A DNA stretch of 64,000 nt. Origin: JACVRX01 sp963819885. GTDB lineage: Bacteria > Actinomycetota > Actinomycetes > Jiangellales > Jiangellaceae. The DNA lies in NCBI GenBank assembly GCA_963819885.1, contig CAWFXV010000010.1:62001-126000 (forward strand). Reading direction: 5' to 3'. Of this stretch, positions 26,564-35,303 are shown piece after piece. Position numbers and translations under genes: made by a program. How positions within the stretch are numbered: position 1 is the stretch's first letter; every line of letters begins with the position of its first letter. The notes under the pieces were generated by a model. That model searched no databases and was not told the origin of the DNA. It worked only from the letters and a program-made list of their open reading frames with translations.

Positions 26564-26738
26564 CCCTAATGGTTCAGTGCTCACTGGCACGGCATCCCAG
26601 CAGCCATCACGCCTCCTCGTTCACCGGCGGGGGCACGATCTAGACATAGACCTCGATGGTCAGGGTCGAGTAGTGCTCACCCACCAGCGGACTCGACACC
26701 ACTCTGGCCGAGACCCAGGTGATGCATGCCCATTAGGG
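26564..26738 (-). ncRNA. Candidate IS110 bridge RNA
   Basis: The 175-nt non-coding segment before the transposase start is closed by a 9-bp perfect inverted repeat: CCCTAATGG at 26564-26572 and CCATTAGGG at 26730-26738. Inside are a hairpin GTCGAGT/ACTCGAC (26665-26671 with 26691-26697) with a 19-nt loop, a second imperfect hairpin around 26611-26634 and the palindrome CAGTGCTCACTG at 26574-26585. Position and length fit the roughly 177-nt bridge RNA of IS621, which lies in the non-coding end upstream of the transposase. Boundaries and fold are inferred by eye. Confidence 0.4.
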
Positions 26739-27434
26739 TCGCCAGACCGAGTGGTCGTGGGCGAAGTACACGGCCCGCGGGTCGAACTGCTGGAGGGTGT
26801 CCAGCCATTCCGGGATCTCGGGAAGCGGCTGGCCGTGGCGCTCTCGATGGGCGCGCCAGGACAGCCGATCGGCTGCATACTGCGTTGCTGTGTCGTGGCT
26901 CTGGCCGGCCACGACGACCGCTCCGTCCGGTAGCAGAACTATCAGCGACTGGTGCCCGGCCGTGTGTCCCGGCGTAGGGATCAGGTGTACGCCGGAGAGG
27001 ATCTCCGCGGCGCCGGAGATGATCTCGAATCGGTTGTCCTCGATGAGGCTCGGCAGGGTGTAGTCCGGGGTCTCACGGGCGTTCTCGAGCTCGACTGTCT
27101 GGACGAAGACGGGGATGCCGCCGAGTCTCGCGTTGCCACCACAGTGGTCGAAGTGAAGATGGCAGTTGGCGACGAAGTCGATGTCGCTCACGGTCCGGCC
27201 TACCGCGCCGAGAGCGTCAGGCAGCTCGATCCGGCGAGGCCGGTAATGAGCGTCGACCTCTGGATCTGCGCCCATACCGGTGTCGAACAGCAGCGTGCCT
27301 CGTGGATGATCGATCACATAGCCGAGGCAGGGCTCAACGCGTGCTTTGCCGGACTCGGTCTCGGCTGCCGGGCGGACGAAGTAGCCAAAGTCGATCCGAC
27401 GAACGCTGGCTGGACGCATGCTGGCTTGACGCAT
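26733..27434 (-). CDS. N-acyl homoserine lactonase-like MBL-fold hydrolase
   Basis: A 233-aa metallo-beta-lactamase-fold protein. The zinc motif HxHxDH is present (ANCHLHFDHCGG), with the later ligand His in TPGHTAGHQS, Asp/His in AGQSHDTATQ, and His in VYFAHDHSVW. The overall pattern matches lactonases of the AttM/AiiA type, but many relatives have other substrates. Start at the ATG at 27434 (an in-frame ATG at 27419 is an alternative). Its TAA stop lies inside the end of the IS110 element, so the last residues may have been supplied by the insertion. Confidence 0.8.
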   Translation of the reverse strand: MRQASMRPASVRRIDFGYFVRPAAETESGKARVEPCLGYVIDHPRGTLLFDTGMGADPEVDAHYRPRRIELPDALGAVGRTVSDIDFVANCHLHFDHCGGNARLGGIPVFVQTVELENARETPDYTLPSLIEDNRFEIISGAAEILSGVHLIPTPGHTAGHQSLIVLLPDGAVVVAGQSHDTATQYAADRLSWRAHRERHGQPLPEIPEWLDTLQQFDPRAVYFAHDHSVWRP

Positions 27435-27579
27435 ACTCCAATGCTGGCGCAGTCGTGTTCTCGGCGCTGTGACGGCGGAATCGCTGGGTTGTCCACAGCG
27501 GGCCGTTTGTGTTTCTGGTTGTGCACAGATTGGTTGTCGATGCTGGTGGGCTGTCCCGGCCGTCGATAGGGTCGAACGC

Positions 27580-29470
27580 ATGTTCGAGGATGTGGTGGAG
27601 GTTCGGGATCGGTTGGCCGTGCTGGTCGACCGGCTGGATCCCGACGCCTTCTCTGGGTCGGCGGCCCGCGAGTTGTGGCAGGTGTTCGACGCCGCCGAGC
27701 GGTTGTGCGCGGCGGGCAAGACGTTGTTGGCCCGCCGGGTGGCCGAGACTCATCAGCGCAGTCGCGGTACCCGTTCGGCGGCGGAGGAGTTGGCCGGCAA
27801 GGCCGGCACCTCGGCGGGGGCGGCGAAAGACGCGATGGACACCTCACAGCGGTTGCCCGGGCAGCCGGAGCTGGACAAGGCGATCCGCCGCGGGTGAGCT
27901 GTCTCCGGCGCAGGCCGGGCTGATCAGCAGCGCGGCCGCCGCGAACCCGGCGGCCGAGCGCCGGCTGACCGAACTGGCCGGGCAGGTGTCGCTGGCCGAA
28001 CTGCGGGAGGAATGCGCCCGGGTCCGCGCCGCGGCGGATCCGGACCCGGAGGCGACCAACCGGCGGCTACACGCCGGTCGCCGGTTGCGCCGCTGGACCG
28101 ACGGCGAGGGGTTCTGGAACCTACACGCCAAGGGCAGCCCACAAGCCGGCGCGTTGTTCAACACCGTGCTGGATCCGATCATCGACCGGATCTTCAAAAC
28201 CGCTTCTCGGGCCGGCCGGCGCGAACACCCCGACGCCTACGCCTTCGACGCCCTGATCCACCTGGCCGAACACGCCGCCGGCCACTGCGACCGCGACCAC
28301 CCCACCCAGCCAGCCCGAGACGCCGGCGACAACAGAGCCGATGCCGCCGCCGGCAACGGCGGCCCCGCCGGCCACGCCGACGCCGACTGGGGCGACCCGA
28401 CCGGACGCGACGCTACCGATGCCGACACCGCTGAAGCTGCCCGGGCTGATGCCGCCGGGGCGGACTGTGGCGGGACTGATGCTGGGGCCGATGCGGATGC
28501 GGGGTTCAGCGGTGCGGCTAGCCGAGGCGCGGCGACTCCGACCGGTGAGCGGGCGGCCGTTTCGGCGGCCTGGACCGACCCGGGCACCGCTGGGACCAAC
28601 CGGTCGGCCAACGCCGGGGTGCCCTCTGGTGGCGCCGATAGTGACGACCGGCCGGGCAGTGCGCTGGCCGTGGGTGATCCGGGGATCTTCGCCGCCAACG
28701 CCGGCGCCACCGGCAGCGTCGGCCGCACGGAGTCGAGGTCGGGGTGCGCGGTACGGCCATCGACCAATCCGCGGTATCTGGCCCTGCTGCGGGTCGATGC
28801 GCAGGCGCTGCGCCGCGGCCACGTCCGGGGCGAGGAACTGTGCGAAATCGCCGGCGTCGGCCCAGTCCCGGTCTCGGTCGCCAAAGATCTACTCGGCGAG
28901 GCGATCCTCAAGCTGGTCATCACCGACGGGGTCGACGTGGCCAACGTCACCCACCTGGGCCGCGGGCCGACTGCCGCCCAGCGGGCGGCGTTGCTGTGGG
29001 CCAACCCCACCTGCTCGGTGCAGGGCTGCCCACGCCGTCGGATCGAATACGACCACCAGAAACCCTGGGCGCAAACCAAGCACACCCGCCTCGACGAACT
29101 GGACCCGCTGTGCGGCTTCCACCACGACCTGAAGACCCGCCTCGGCTACGCCCTCGTCGCCGGCAAAGGCAAGAGAGCCTTCGTCGCACCCGACGACCCC
29201 CGACACCCCCGATACCGCGAACCCTCTGGGAACCGATCCCGCTCGGGGGATGCTGGAGAGCCGACCGAGGCGAGACGAAACTCAAGGGGCGGAGCGGCTA
29301 GCGCTTCTGACCGATCGGCAGCCGCTGCGGAGCCGAATGGTCGAAGCGGTCGGCAGCGCCCGGGCTCGGTGAGGGATGGCGATGGGATCAGACGACCCCG
29401 CGACACACGACGCGCTCAGTCGGCAGGACAACCCGAGCCGGGCCTCTTCACCGAGCCGCGACCGCCCTAG
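27580..29470 (+). pseudogene. DUF222/HNH endonuclease (13E12-type), disrupted by a frameshift
   Basis: The ATG at 27580 opens MFEDVVEVRDRLAVLVDRLD and the DUF222 domain. The frame ends at 27897 after DKAIRRG because of one extra G in CGCGGGTGAGC. Removing it restores ELSPAQAGLISSAAAANPAA and the rest of the protein to 29470. After a long Ala/Gly/Asp-rich low-complexity linker (about 28310-28740) comes the HNH nuclease: CSVQGCPRRRIEYDHQKPWA and LDPLCGFHHDLKT. Such genes are multicopy, intron- or mobile-element-like in actinobacteria. Interrupted by a single-base indel in a G run. Confidence 0.82.
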
Positions 29471-29504
29471 GTGTGCCGTTGCGTGTTGCGGATCAGGCCC
29501 CAGG

Positions 29505-29912
29505 TCAGTCCGCAGACAGCGCTGCGTAGAGATCGACGCGGACGCCGTCGGGATCGCGGACGGTGGCGTACCGCTGGCCCCACGGCGCGTCGAACGGAGT
29601 GACGTGGGACCCGGCGCCGAGGGCCGATAGTTCGTCATGCAGCCGGTCGACGTCGGTTGGGGAAGCACAGCGGACTGCGAGCGTGAGCCGGCCAGCGTTG
29701 GGACCGGACCAGGTGTCCTCGGAGAACGACTTCATCACGTCCTCGCTGTCGATCATCAGCCGGAGGCCGCCGAGATCGCATTCGAGGTGCTCGTCGAGGG
29801 CGTTGGTATCAGGATCGGGTAGCACACAGCCAGCGGCACGATAGAACGTGACGGTACGGGCAAGATCGGACGCGACGAGTCCAATGGCGTCGATCATGGG
29901 CAGATCATTCAT
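29505..29912 (-). CDS. VOC family (glyoxalase/bleomycin-resistance fold) protein
   Basis: A 135-aa protein with the vicinal-oxygen-chelate layout of two beta-alpha-beta-beta-beta modules: IDAIGLVASDLARTVTFYRA at the N-terminus and FDAPWGQRYATVRDPDGVRV near the C-terminus. A Glu in ECDLGGLRLMID could be a metal ligand. The substrate cannot be inferred. It is convergent with the HNH gene and divergent from the iron transporter, with an iron box in the intervening region. Confidence 0.78.
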   Translation of the reverse strand: MNDLPMIDAIGLVASDLARTVTFYRAAGCVLPDPDTNALDEHLECDLGGLRLMIDSEDVMKSFSEDTWSGPNAGRLTLAVRCASPTDVDRLHDELSALGAGSHVTPFDAPWGQRYATVRDPDGVRVDLYAALSAD

Positions 29913-30030
29913 GTGCCCACGCTAGGCCCGCGGGCCGACAGCTATCCGACCAAGACAGCCACTTTGCCGCGAACAACGCGGAGGTGGTCATCGCTGGGCC
30001 TGGGTAGACGTCGCCGGCGGGCGGAGTAGG

Positions 30031-30056
30031 CAAGGTTAGCCAAACCTAAGTACGAT
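30031..30056 (+). promoter_or_regulatory. IdeR/DtxR iron box and -10 of the ferric ABC operon
   Basis: CAAGGTTAGCCAAACCTAA at 30031-30049 matches the 19-bp DtxR/IdeR consensus TTAGGTTAGGCTAACCTAA at 16 positions. It is followed at once by a -10-like TACGAT (30051-30056). An iron-loaded repressor bound here would block the promoter. The transporter gene starts at 30097. Confidence 0.8.
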
Positions 30057-30096
30057 GCCACGCGACATTGATGTTCGTTTGTTCGGAGACATCCCG

Positions 30097-31140
30097 ATGC
30101 GCTCGCCACGGCTGCCAGCCGCAATAACCATGGCCGTCCTCGTCCTTGCCGCTGCTGCGTGCGGAGGCAACGCCGCAGGCGATGAAGCTCAAGACGATGC
30201 CGTCGACGAGTCGAAGCTGGTTGTTTACTCCGGACGTCAGGAAGCGCTGGTGCAGCCGGTCGTCGACGACTTCGAGGCCGAAACCGGCATCGAGGTCTCG
30301 GTTCGCTACGGCAATACGGCCCAACTGGCGGCGCAGGTCATCGAGGAGGGCGATCGCACCAAGGCCGATGTCTACTTCTCGCAGGACGGCGGCGCACTCG
30401 GAGCGCTGACCAAGGAGGGCATGCTCACGCAGCTGCCTGCCGACGTGCTCGATCTCGTCGATCCGCGTTACCGGGCGGACGACGGCACCTGGGTCGGTAC
30501 CAGTGCGCGGGCGCGGGTCATCGTGTACGACCCGGACCAGCTCACTGAGGCAGAGGTACCCAACAGCGTGTTCGAACTGACCGAACCGCAATGGAAAGGC
30601 AAGGTCGGTATCTCCCCGAGCAACGCGTCGTTCGAAGCTTTCGTCACGGCGATGCGGGTGTTGTACGGCGAGGACGAGGCTCGCGAGTGGCTTGAAGGCA
30701 TGGCCGCGAACGACGTCCAGCTCTTCGACAACAACGTGCTCATCTTGAATGCGGCGGAGGACGGCGTCATCGCGCTCGGTCTGATCAACCACTACTACTG
30801 GTACGAGCAAGTGGCTGAAGAAGGCCTCGAGGCGGTTCCCGCGAGGCTGAAGTTCCTGCCCGGTGGTGACCCCGGCTCCTTGGTGAACGTCGCCGGTGTC
30901 GGTGTCCTCGCCGCGAGCGACCGACAAGACGAAGCGGCGAGCTTCGTCGAGTACTTGCTCGGCCAGGATGCGCAGACTTACTTCGCGCAAGACACCAAGG
31001 AATATCCAGTCATCGAGGGCGTAACGACGGCCGAGGGCCTGCCCCCGCTGGAAAGCTTGCAGACACCCGAGATCGACTTGTCCGATTTGGACACCCTGGA
31101 AGTAACCCTGCAGATGATCGAGGAGGCCGGGCTGACCTGA
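30097..31140 (+). CDS. Ferric iron ABC transporter substrate-binding lipoprotein
   Basis: A 347-aa extracytoplasmic binding protein of the FbpA/AfuA type. The ATG at 30097 starts a lipoprotein signal ending at a cysteine (VLVLAAAACGGN). The mature protein opens LVVYSGRQEALVQPVVDDFE, typical for ferric-binding proteins, with the Tyr-rich metal region at INHYYWYEQVAEEG (paired Tyr ligands). It is the first gene of a three-gene operon whose stop overlaps the permease ATG (TGATG). An IdeR-type box upstream supports iron-repressed expression. Confidence 0.9.
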   Translation: MRSPRLPAAITMAVLVLAAAACGGNAAGDEAQDDAVDESKLVVYSGRQEALVQPVVDDFEAETGIEVSVRYGNTAQLAAQVIEEGDRTKADVYFSQDGGALGALTKEGMLTQLPADVLDLVDPRYRADDGTWVGTSARARVIVYDPDQLTEAEVPNSVFELTEPQWKGKVGISPSNASFEAFVTAMRVLYGEDEAREWLEGMAANDVQLFDNNVLILNAAEDGVIALGLINHYYWYEQVAEEGLEAVPARLKFLPGGDPGSLVNVAGVGVLAASDRQDEAASFVEYLLGQDAQTYFAQDTKEYPVIEGVTTAEGLPPLESLQTPEIDLSDLDTLEVTLQMIEEAGLT

Positions 31141-32735
31141 TGGCCGCGCCGACCGAGTGGCGAGCAGCGGAAACGACGACGGCAGGCCGCCGCTCGTCGC
31201 GCCCACCCGCCGTGCTCGTCGTGCCGGCGCTCATCGCCGCCGCCGTAGCGGTGTTGCCGCTGGTCTACCTGGTGGTGCGATCGCTTGACTCCGGCGTTGG
31301 CGAGCTGATCGCGGTGCTCTGGCGGGAGCGGACGGTTCGGCTCACCGTGCGAAGTGTGGGCTTGGCCGCCGCCGTCACCTTCGCCTGCCTGATCTTGGGT
31401 GTCTTCCTCGCTTGGCTCACCACGCGCACCACGCTGCCCGGCCGACGTGGCTGGGCCGTCGTCGCCGCCTTGCCGCTGGCAATCCCGTCGTATGTGGCCG
31501 CATACGCGTGGGTGGCCGCATTTCCGCGCATCCCGCCGTTCTGGGGGTCGGTACTCGTCCTGACGCTGTGCTGCTATCCGTATGTGATGTTGCCCGTGGC
31601 GGGGACGCTGCATCGGACCGATCCGGCGCTGGAGGAGGTAGCGCGGTCTCTTGGCAAGGGCCAGCTGGCGACGTTCCTCACGGTGACACTTCGCCAGGTC
31701 CGGCCTGCCGCGGCGGTCGGCGGACTGCTGGTCGCGCTCTACGTGCTGTCGGACTTCGGCGCGGTGGCGATCCTTCGCTTCGATGTGTTCACGCGAGTGA
31801 TCTACACGTCGTACCGGTCCAGCTTCGACGGGACCGCCGCCGCGGCGCTGAGTCTCGTGCTCGTCTTCATCACGGTGACCGTGGTGTGGGCCGAGAGCCG
31901 CAGCCGCGGCAGGGCGGCCCAGTCGAGAATCGGCGCCGGTGCCCCACGGACGCACCGGCCGGTCGTCCTCGGGCCAGGAGGCGTCGTCGCCGGCCTGCTG
32001 GGGGCGGCCGTGGTGGCTGCCCTTGCTCTCGGCTTCCCTCTCGGCAGCCTGGCCTATTGGCTGATCCACGGCGGATCCGCCGACCTCGACCCCTCTGCTC
32101 TGGCAACTGCCGCTGTCTCGACGGTCTCGGTGTCCGCGCTCGGAGCCGCCGCGACGACCGCATTGGCGATCCCGGTCGGAATCATGGCGGCGCGCTACCG
32201 CTCGCGCCGGGTCCGTGCGCTCGAGCAGGCTTCCTACGCCGGTCATGCGCTGCCCGGCATCGTCGTCGGGCTGTCGCTGGTGTTCTTCGGCGTGCGCTTC
32301 GCCTATCCCATCTACCAGCGGACGCCGTTGCTCGTCCTGGCGTATGCGGTGCTGTTCCTCCCGGCTGCGGTGGGTGCGGTGCGAGCCTCGGTCGCGCAGT
32401 CCCCACCGGTACTCGAAGAAGTCGCGCGTTCACTGGGTCGGAGCCCGGCTCGGGTCCTGCGTGATGTCACCTTGCCTCTCGCCGGCCCCGGTGTCGCTGC
32501 CGGAGCCGCCTTGGTGTTCTTGACGTGCATGAAGGAGCTGCCCGCCACGTTGATCCTTCGCCCCACCGGGCTGGAGACCCTCGCCACGGAGCTGTGGGCC
32601 GAGACCGAGGTCGGTGCGTACGCTGCCGCGGCTCCGTATGCCAGCCTGCTCGTCCTGCTCGCGGCGGTGCCGACCTTCCTGCTCGGCCCGCGCCGCCGGT
32701 CAGGGACACTGGACCCCCCGGAGGGAGGATCGTGA
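31140..32735 (+). CDS. Ferric iron ABC transporter permease (two-domain)
   Basis: A 531-aa permease with two tandem binding-protein-dependent permease domains and about 12 membrane helices. Both EAA loops are visible: EEVARSLGKGQLATF in the first half and EEVARSLGRSPARVL in the second. The fused FbpB/ThiP-like architecture is normal for ferric iron importers. It overlaps both the binding-protein gene and the ATPase gene (GTGA), which indicates tight co-translation. Confidence 0.9.
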   Translation: MAAPTEWRAAETTTAGRRSSRPPAVLVVPALIAAAVAVLPLVYLVVRSLDSGVGELIAVLWRERTVRLTVRSVGLAAAVTFACLILGVFLAWLTTRTTLPGRRGWAVVAALPLAIPSYVAAYAWVAAFPRIPPFWGSVLVLTLCCYPYVMLPVAGTLHRTDPALEEVARSLGKGQLATFLTVTLRQVRPAAAVGGLLVALYVLSDFGAVAILRFDVFTRVIYTSYRSSFDGTAAAALSLVLVFITVTVVWAESRSRGRAAQSRIGAGAPRTHRPVVLGPGGVVAGLLGAAVVAALALGFPLGSLAYWLIHGGSADLDPSALATAAVSTVSVSALGAAATTALAIPVGIMAARYRSRRVRALEQASYAGHALPGIVVGLSLVFFGVRFAYPIYQRTPLLVLAYAVLFLPAAVGAVRASVAQSPPVLEEVARSLGRSPARVLRDVTLPLAGPGVAAGAALVFLTCMKELPATLILRPTGLETLATELWAETEVGAYAAAAPYASLLVLLAAVPTFLLGPRRRSGTLDPPEGGS

Positions 32736-33775
32736 GCGAGCTGGTCGTGCGAGGGCTGGAGAAGTCCTTCGGCAGCGGCCGTGTTCTCGACGACCTCGAT
32801 CTGGTCGTCCCCGCAGGGCGCCTTGCGGCCGTGCTGGGACCGTCAGGCTGCGGCAAGACCACACTGCTGCGGATCGTCGCCGGGTTCGAAACCGCCGACC
32901 GCGGAACCGTCGTGCTCGATGGGGTACAGGTTGCCGGTCCGGGCGTGCACCTGCCCCCAGAACGCCGCCGGGTCGGCGTCGTGCCGCAAGAAGGTGCGCT
33001 GTTCCCTCACCTGACGGTAGCCGGCAACGTGGGCTTCGGGCTGACCCGGGCTCAGCGCCGGGCCGGCCGGATCGACGAACTGCTCGGGCTGGTCGGGCTC
33101 GGCGGGTTCGGCCACCGCATGCCGTATGAACTGTCCGGTGGTCAGCAACAGCGCATTGCCCTCGCCCGCGCACTAGCGCCAGAACCCGCGCTCGTCCTGC
33201 TCGACGAGCCCTTCAGCGCGCTGGACACCGGACTGCGGGCCGCAGTCAGAGAAGACGTCCGCTCGGCATTGCGAGCCGCTGGGGCCACGGCCGTCCTGGT
33301 CACTCATGACCAGGAGGAGGCCCTGTCGATGGCCGACCTGGTCGCGGTCATGTGGGCTGGCCGCATCGCCCAGGCAGCGCCGCCGGGTGAGCTGTATTCG
33401 GCGCCGGCCGACCTCGAGGTGGCCACCTTCGTGGGGGACGCCGTGGTCTTCGACGCCGTGGCAACGGCCGCCGGTGCGGATAGCCCGCTGGGTCCGTTGC
33501 GGCTCAGCGATGACGCGGCGCGAGGCCCTGGACGGGTCGTGGTGCGGCCCGAGCAGGTGATACTCGGCGGTGCGGGCGTGGAGGGAGCAATCGTGGGGAC
33601 GGTCGTTGCCACCGCCTTCTACGGCCACGACGCTCTGGTGCGGCTCGAGGTCGCCGTCCCGGGCGGGACGGTGCCCGTTTCGGCGAGGTGCCAAGGAATG
33701 CCCCTCGACCTGGAAATCGGTCGGTCGGTCGGCCTGCGGGTCGTCGGTCCCGTGACCTTCTTCCCGGTCGCATGA
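32732..33775 (+). CDS. Ferric iron ABC transporter ATP-binding protein
   Basis: A 347-aa ATPase that energises iron import. The GTG at 32732 overlaps the permease stop. Motifs: Walker A GPSGCGKTT, signature LSGGQQQRIALARALA, Walker B VLLDEPFSALD, H-loop VTHDQEEALS. A C-terminal TOBE-like regulatory domain follows (about residues 245-345, VVRPEQVILGGAGVEGAIVG), as in FbpC proteins. It is the last gene of the iron-regulated operon. Confidence 0.92.
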   Translation: MSELVVRGLEKSFGSGRVLDDLDLVVPAGRLAAVLGPSGCGKTTLLRIVAGFETADRGTVVLDGVQVAGPGVHLPPERRRVGVVPQEGALFPHLTVAGNVGFGLTRAQRRAGRIDELLGLVGLGGFGHRMPYELSGGQQQRIALARALAPEPALVLLDEPFSALDTGLRAAVREDVRSALRAAGATAVLVTHDQEEALSMADLVAVMWAGRIAQAAPPGELYSAPADLEVATFVGDAVVFDAVATAAGADSPLGPLRLSDDAARGPGRVVVRPEQVILGGAGVEGAIVGTVVATAFYGHDALVRLEVAVPGGTVPVSARCQGMPLDLEIGRSVGLRVVGPVTFFPVA

Positions 33776-33878
33776 CTTCTGCGCGGCAGGACACGGTTTG
33801 CTCACGGCTCTGCCCCAGACGGCGGTCCACCAGGCAGCATGGAGCCGGCGGCAGGCGTGGACAGGAAAGGGGTCGGCG

Positions 33879-34439
33879 ATGAGTTCCAGCGATTCACTCA
33901 CCGGCCGCTTGCTGGTGGCAACGCCGCTACTGAAGGATCCGAACTTCGAACGGGCAGTCGTGCTGGTGCTCTCGCACGACGACGACGGCGCCCTCGGCGT
34001 GGTCGTCAACCGGCCGACAACGGTGCCGGTCACGGACATCCTGCCGAACTGGCAGCCAGTCGTCAGCACACCCGAGGTCGTGTTCCAGGGTGGGCCGGTG
34101 AGTCTGGATAGTGCATTGGGCCTAGTCGCAATGATCGACGGCGCCGAGCCACTGGGAGTGCGACGGGTCAGCGGCCGGGTTGGCGTGGTGGACCTCGACA
34201 CCCCGCCCGAGGTAGTCCAGCCCGCGGTGGTCGCCATGCGCGTTTTTGCCGGGTACGCCGGTTGGTCCCCCGAACAGTTGGAGAACGAGATCGCCGAAGG
34301 CTCGTGGTACGTCGTCGAGTCACAAGCCGACGATGCGTTCAGCGACGACGCCGACGAGCTCTGGAAAGCCGTGCTGCGGCGGCAGGATGGCCCGTTGGCG
34401 CTGATGGCCACGTTCCCGACCGATCCGTCGCTGAACTAG
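33879..34439 (+). CDS. YqgE/AlgH family protein
   Basis: A 186-aa soluble protein of the YqgE/AlgH (DUF179) family. The ATG at 33879 follows AGGAAAGGGG; the N-terminus is LTGRLLVATPLLKDPNFERA. Conserved blocks are VVLVLSHDDDGALGVVVNRP, VFQGGPVSLDSALGLV and FAGYAGWSPEQLENEI. The molecular function of the family is not settled. It is followed after 12 nt by a shikimate kinase-like gene. Confidence 0.9.
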   Translation: MSSSDSLTGRLLVATPLLKDPNFERAVVLVLSHDDDGALGVVVNRPTTVPVTDILPNWQPVVSTPEVVFQGGPVSLDSALGLVAMIDGAEPLGVRRVSGRVGVVDLDTPPEVVQPAVVAMRVFAGYAGWSPEQLENEIAEGSWYVVESQADDAFSDDADELWKAVLRRQDGPLALMATFPTDPSLN

Positions 34440-34451
34440 CTGGGTACGACG

Positions 34452-35006
34452 TTGGCCACGTCCCGGCCGTCGCGGGTGTTCTTGCTCGGCATGATGGGAA
34501 GCGGGAAGACGGCCGTGGGCCAGGCGCTGGCTCATCGACTGGGCTGGCGGTACCGCGACAACGATCAGCAGTTGCAGGTCAGCGCTGGTGCCGCCGTCGA
34601 CGCTGTCGCCGCGACGTTCGGCCGCGATCGGCTGCACAAGGTCGAGTCAGAACAGGCTGCGCTCGCCGCGGGCGAGCCGCCGCCTGTGGTTGCTGGTCTG
34701 GCCGCCAGTGTTGTCGAGGAGAAACGGTTGTGGCCGACGCTGCGCGCCGCCGGCTGGTGCATCTACCTCCGAGCGAGGCCGGAGACCTTGGTCGCGCGGG
34801 TCGGAACGGGGAAGGGGCGACCGTGGCTCGCTGCTGACCGGGCCGGCTTTGTGGAGCGTACGCTTCGGCAGCGCGACTCGCTTTACGCAGAGCTGGCTGA
34901 CATCGTCATCGACGTCGACGACCGCCAGCCACGCCAGATCGCGGCCAACATCATCGAGCTGCTTGACCTGGAAGCAGGTCAGGGGACGCTAGACGACAGC
35001 GGTTAG
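34452..35006 (+). CDS. Shikimate kinase-like P-loop kinase
   Basis: A 184-aa nucleoside-monophosphate-kinase fold protein with a TTG start. It has the P-loop FLLGMMGSGKTAVGQALAHR, the acidic pair in YRDNDQQLQ, an Arg/Glu region FGRDRLHKVESE and lid arginine GRPWLAADR. The shikimate-binding Gly-Gly-Gly motif is replaced by VVAGLAASVV, so it may not act on shikimate. No other aromatic pathway genes are nearby. It ends four nt into the convergent DUF3039 gene. Confidence 0.75.
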   Translation: MATSRPSRVFLLGMMGSGKTAVGQALAHRLGWRYRDNDQQLQVSAGAAVDAVAATFGRDRLHKVESEQAALAAGEPPPVVAGLAASVVEEKRLWPTLRAAGWCIYLRARPETLVARVGTGKGRPWLAADRAGFVERTLRQRDSLYAELADIVIDVDDRQPRQIAANIIELLDLEAGQGTLDDSG

Positions 35007-35266
35007 TCCCCGCCCTCCTTGTCCCCGCCCCTCAGGCTCTGCCAGATCTTCCTGCATTCCGGGCAAACGGGGTATCGCTGTGGATCCCGGCTGGGCACCC
35101 ACACCTTTCCGCACAGCGCGATGACCGGCGTGCCGTTGACCATCGCGTCGGTGAGCTTGTTCTTGGGCACGTAGTGGGAGAACCGCTCGTGGTCGCCGTC
35201 GTCGGTGCTGGGCCGGGTCCGGGTGTCCTCGACGGTCTGAGAGCCGGGGCTGAGCTTCGTCGTCAC
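35003..35266 (-). CDS. DUF3039 family protein
   Basis: An 87-aa actinobacterial protein from the GTG at 35266, chosen because homologues begin shortly before DGDHERFSHYVPKNKLTDA. The conserved core is ALCGKVWVPSRDPQRYPVCP followed by ECRKIW, giving a C-x(n)-CxxC pattern that suggests a small zinc site. The function is unknown. It is convergent with the kinase gene and divergent from the MFS transporter gene. Confidence 0.85.
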   Translation of the reverse strand: MTTKLSPGSQTVEDTRTRPSTDDGDHERFSHYVPKNKLTDAMVNGTPVIALCGKVWVPSRDPQRYPVCPECRKIWQSLRGGDKEGGD

Positions 35267-35303
35267 GGCAACGAGTGTACGGACGCTCAGGGAGGATATG
35301 TGG

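Larger units (their letters stand above)
25250..26738 (-). mobile_element. IS110-family insertion sequence
   Basis: The element has one intact transposase gene (25288-26553, minus strand) and a non-coding segment of about 185 bp upstream of it, as expected for the IS110 group, which has no long terminal inverted repeats. The exact ends are not resolved: the left limit given is approximate, and the right limit is the end of the candidate bridge-RNA stem. It separates the malic enzyme gene from an MBL hydrolase gene, whose stop codon lies inside the right end. Confidence 0.7.

Noticed and set aside
27890..27900. TGA in the DUF222 gene as selenocysteine or readthrough
   Set aside because: The residues after the TGA in the same frame do not continue the family; the neighbouring frame does, so it is a frameshift.
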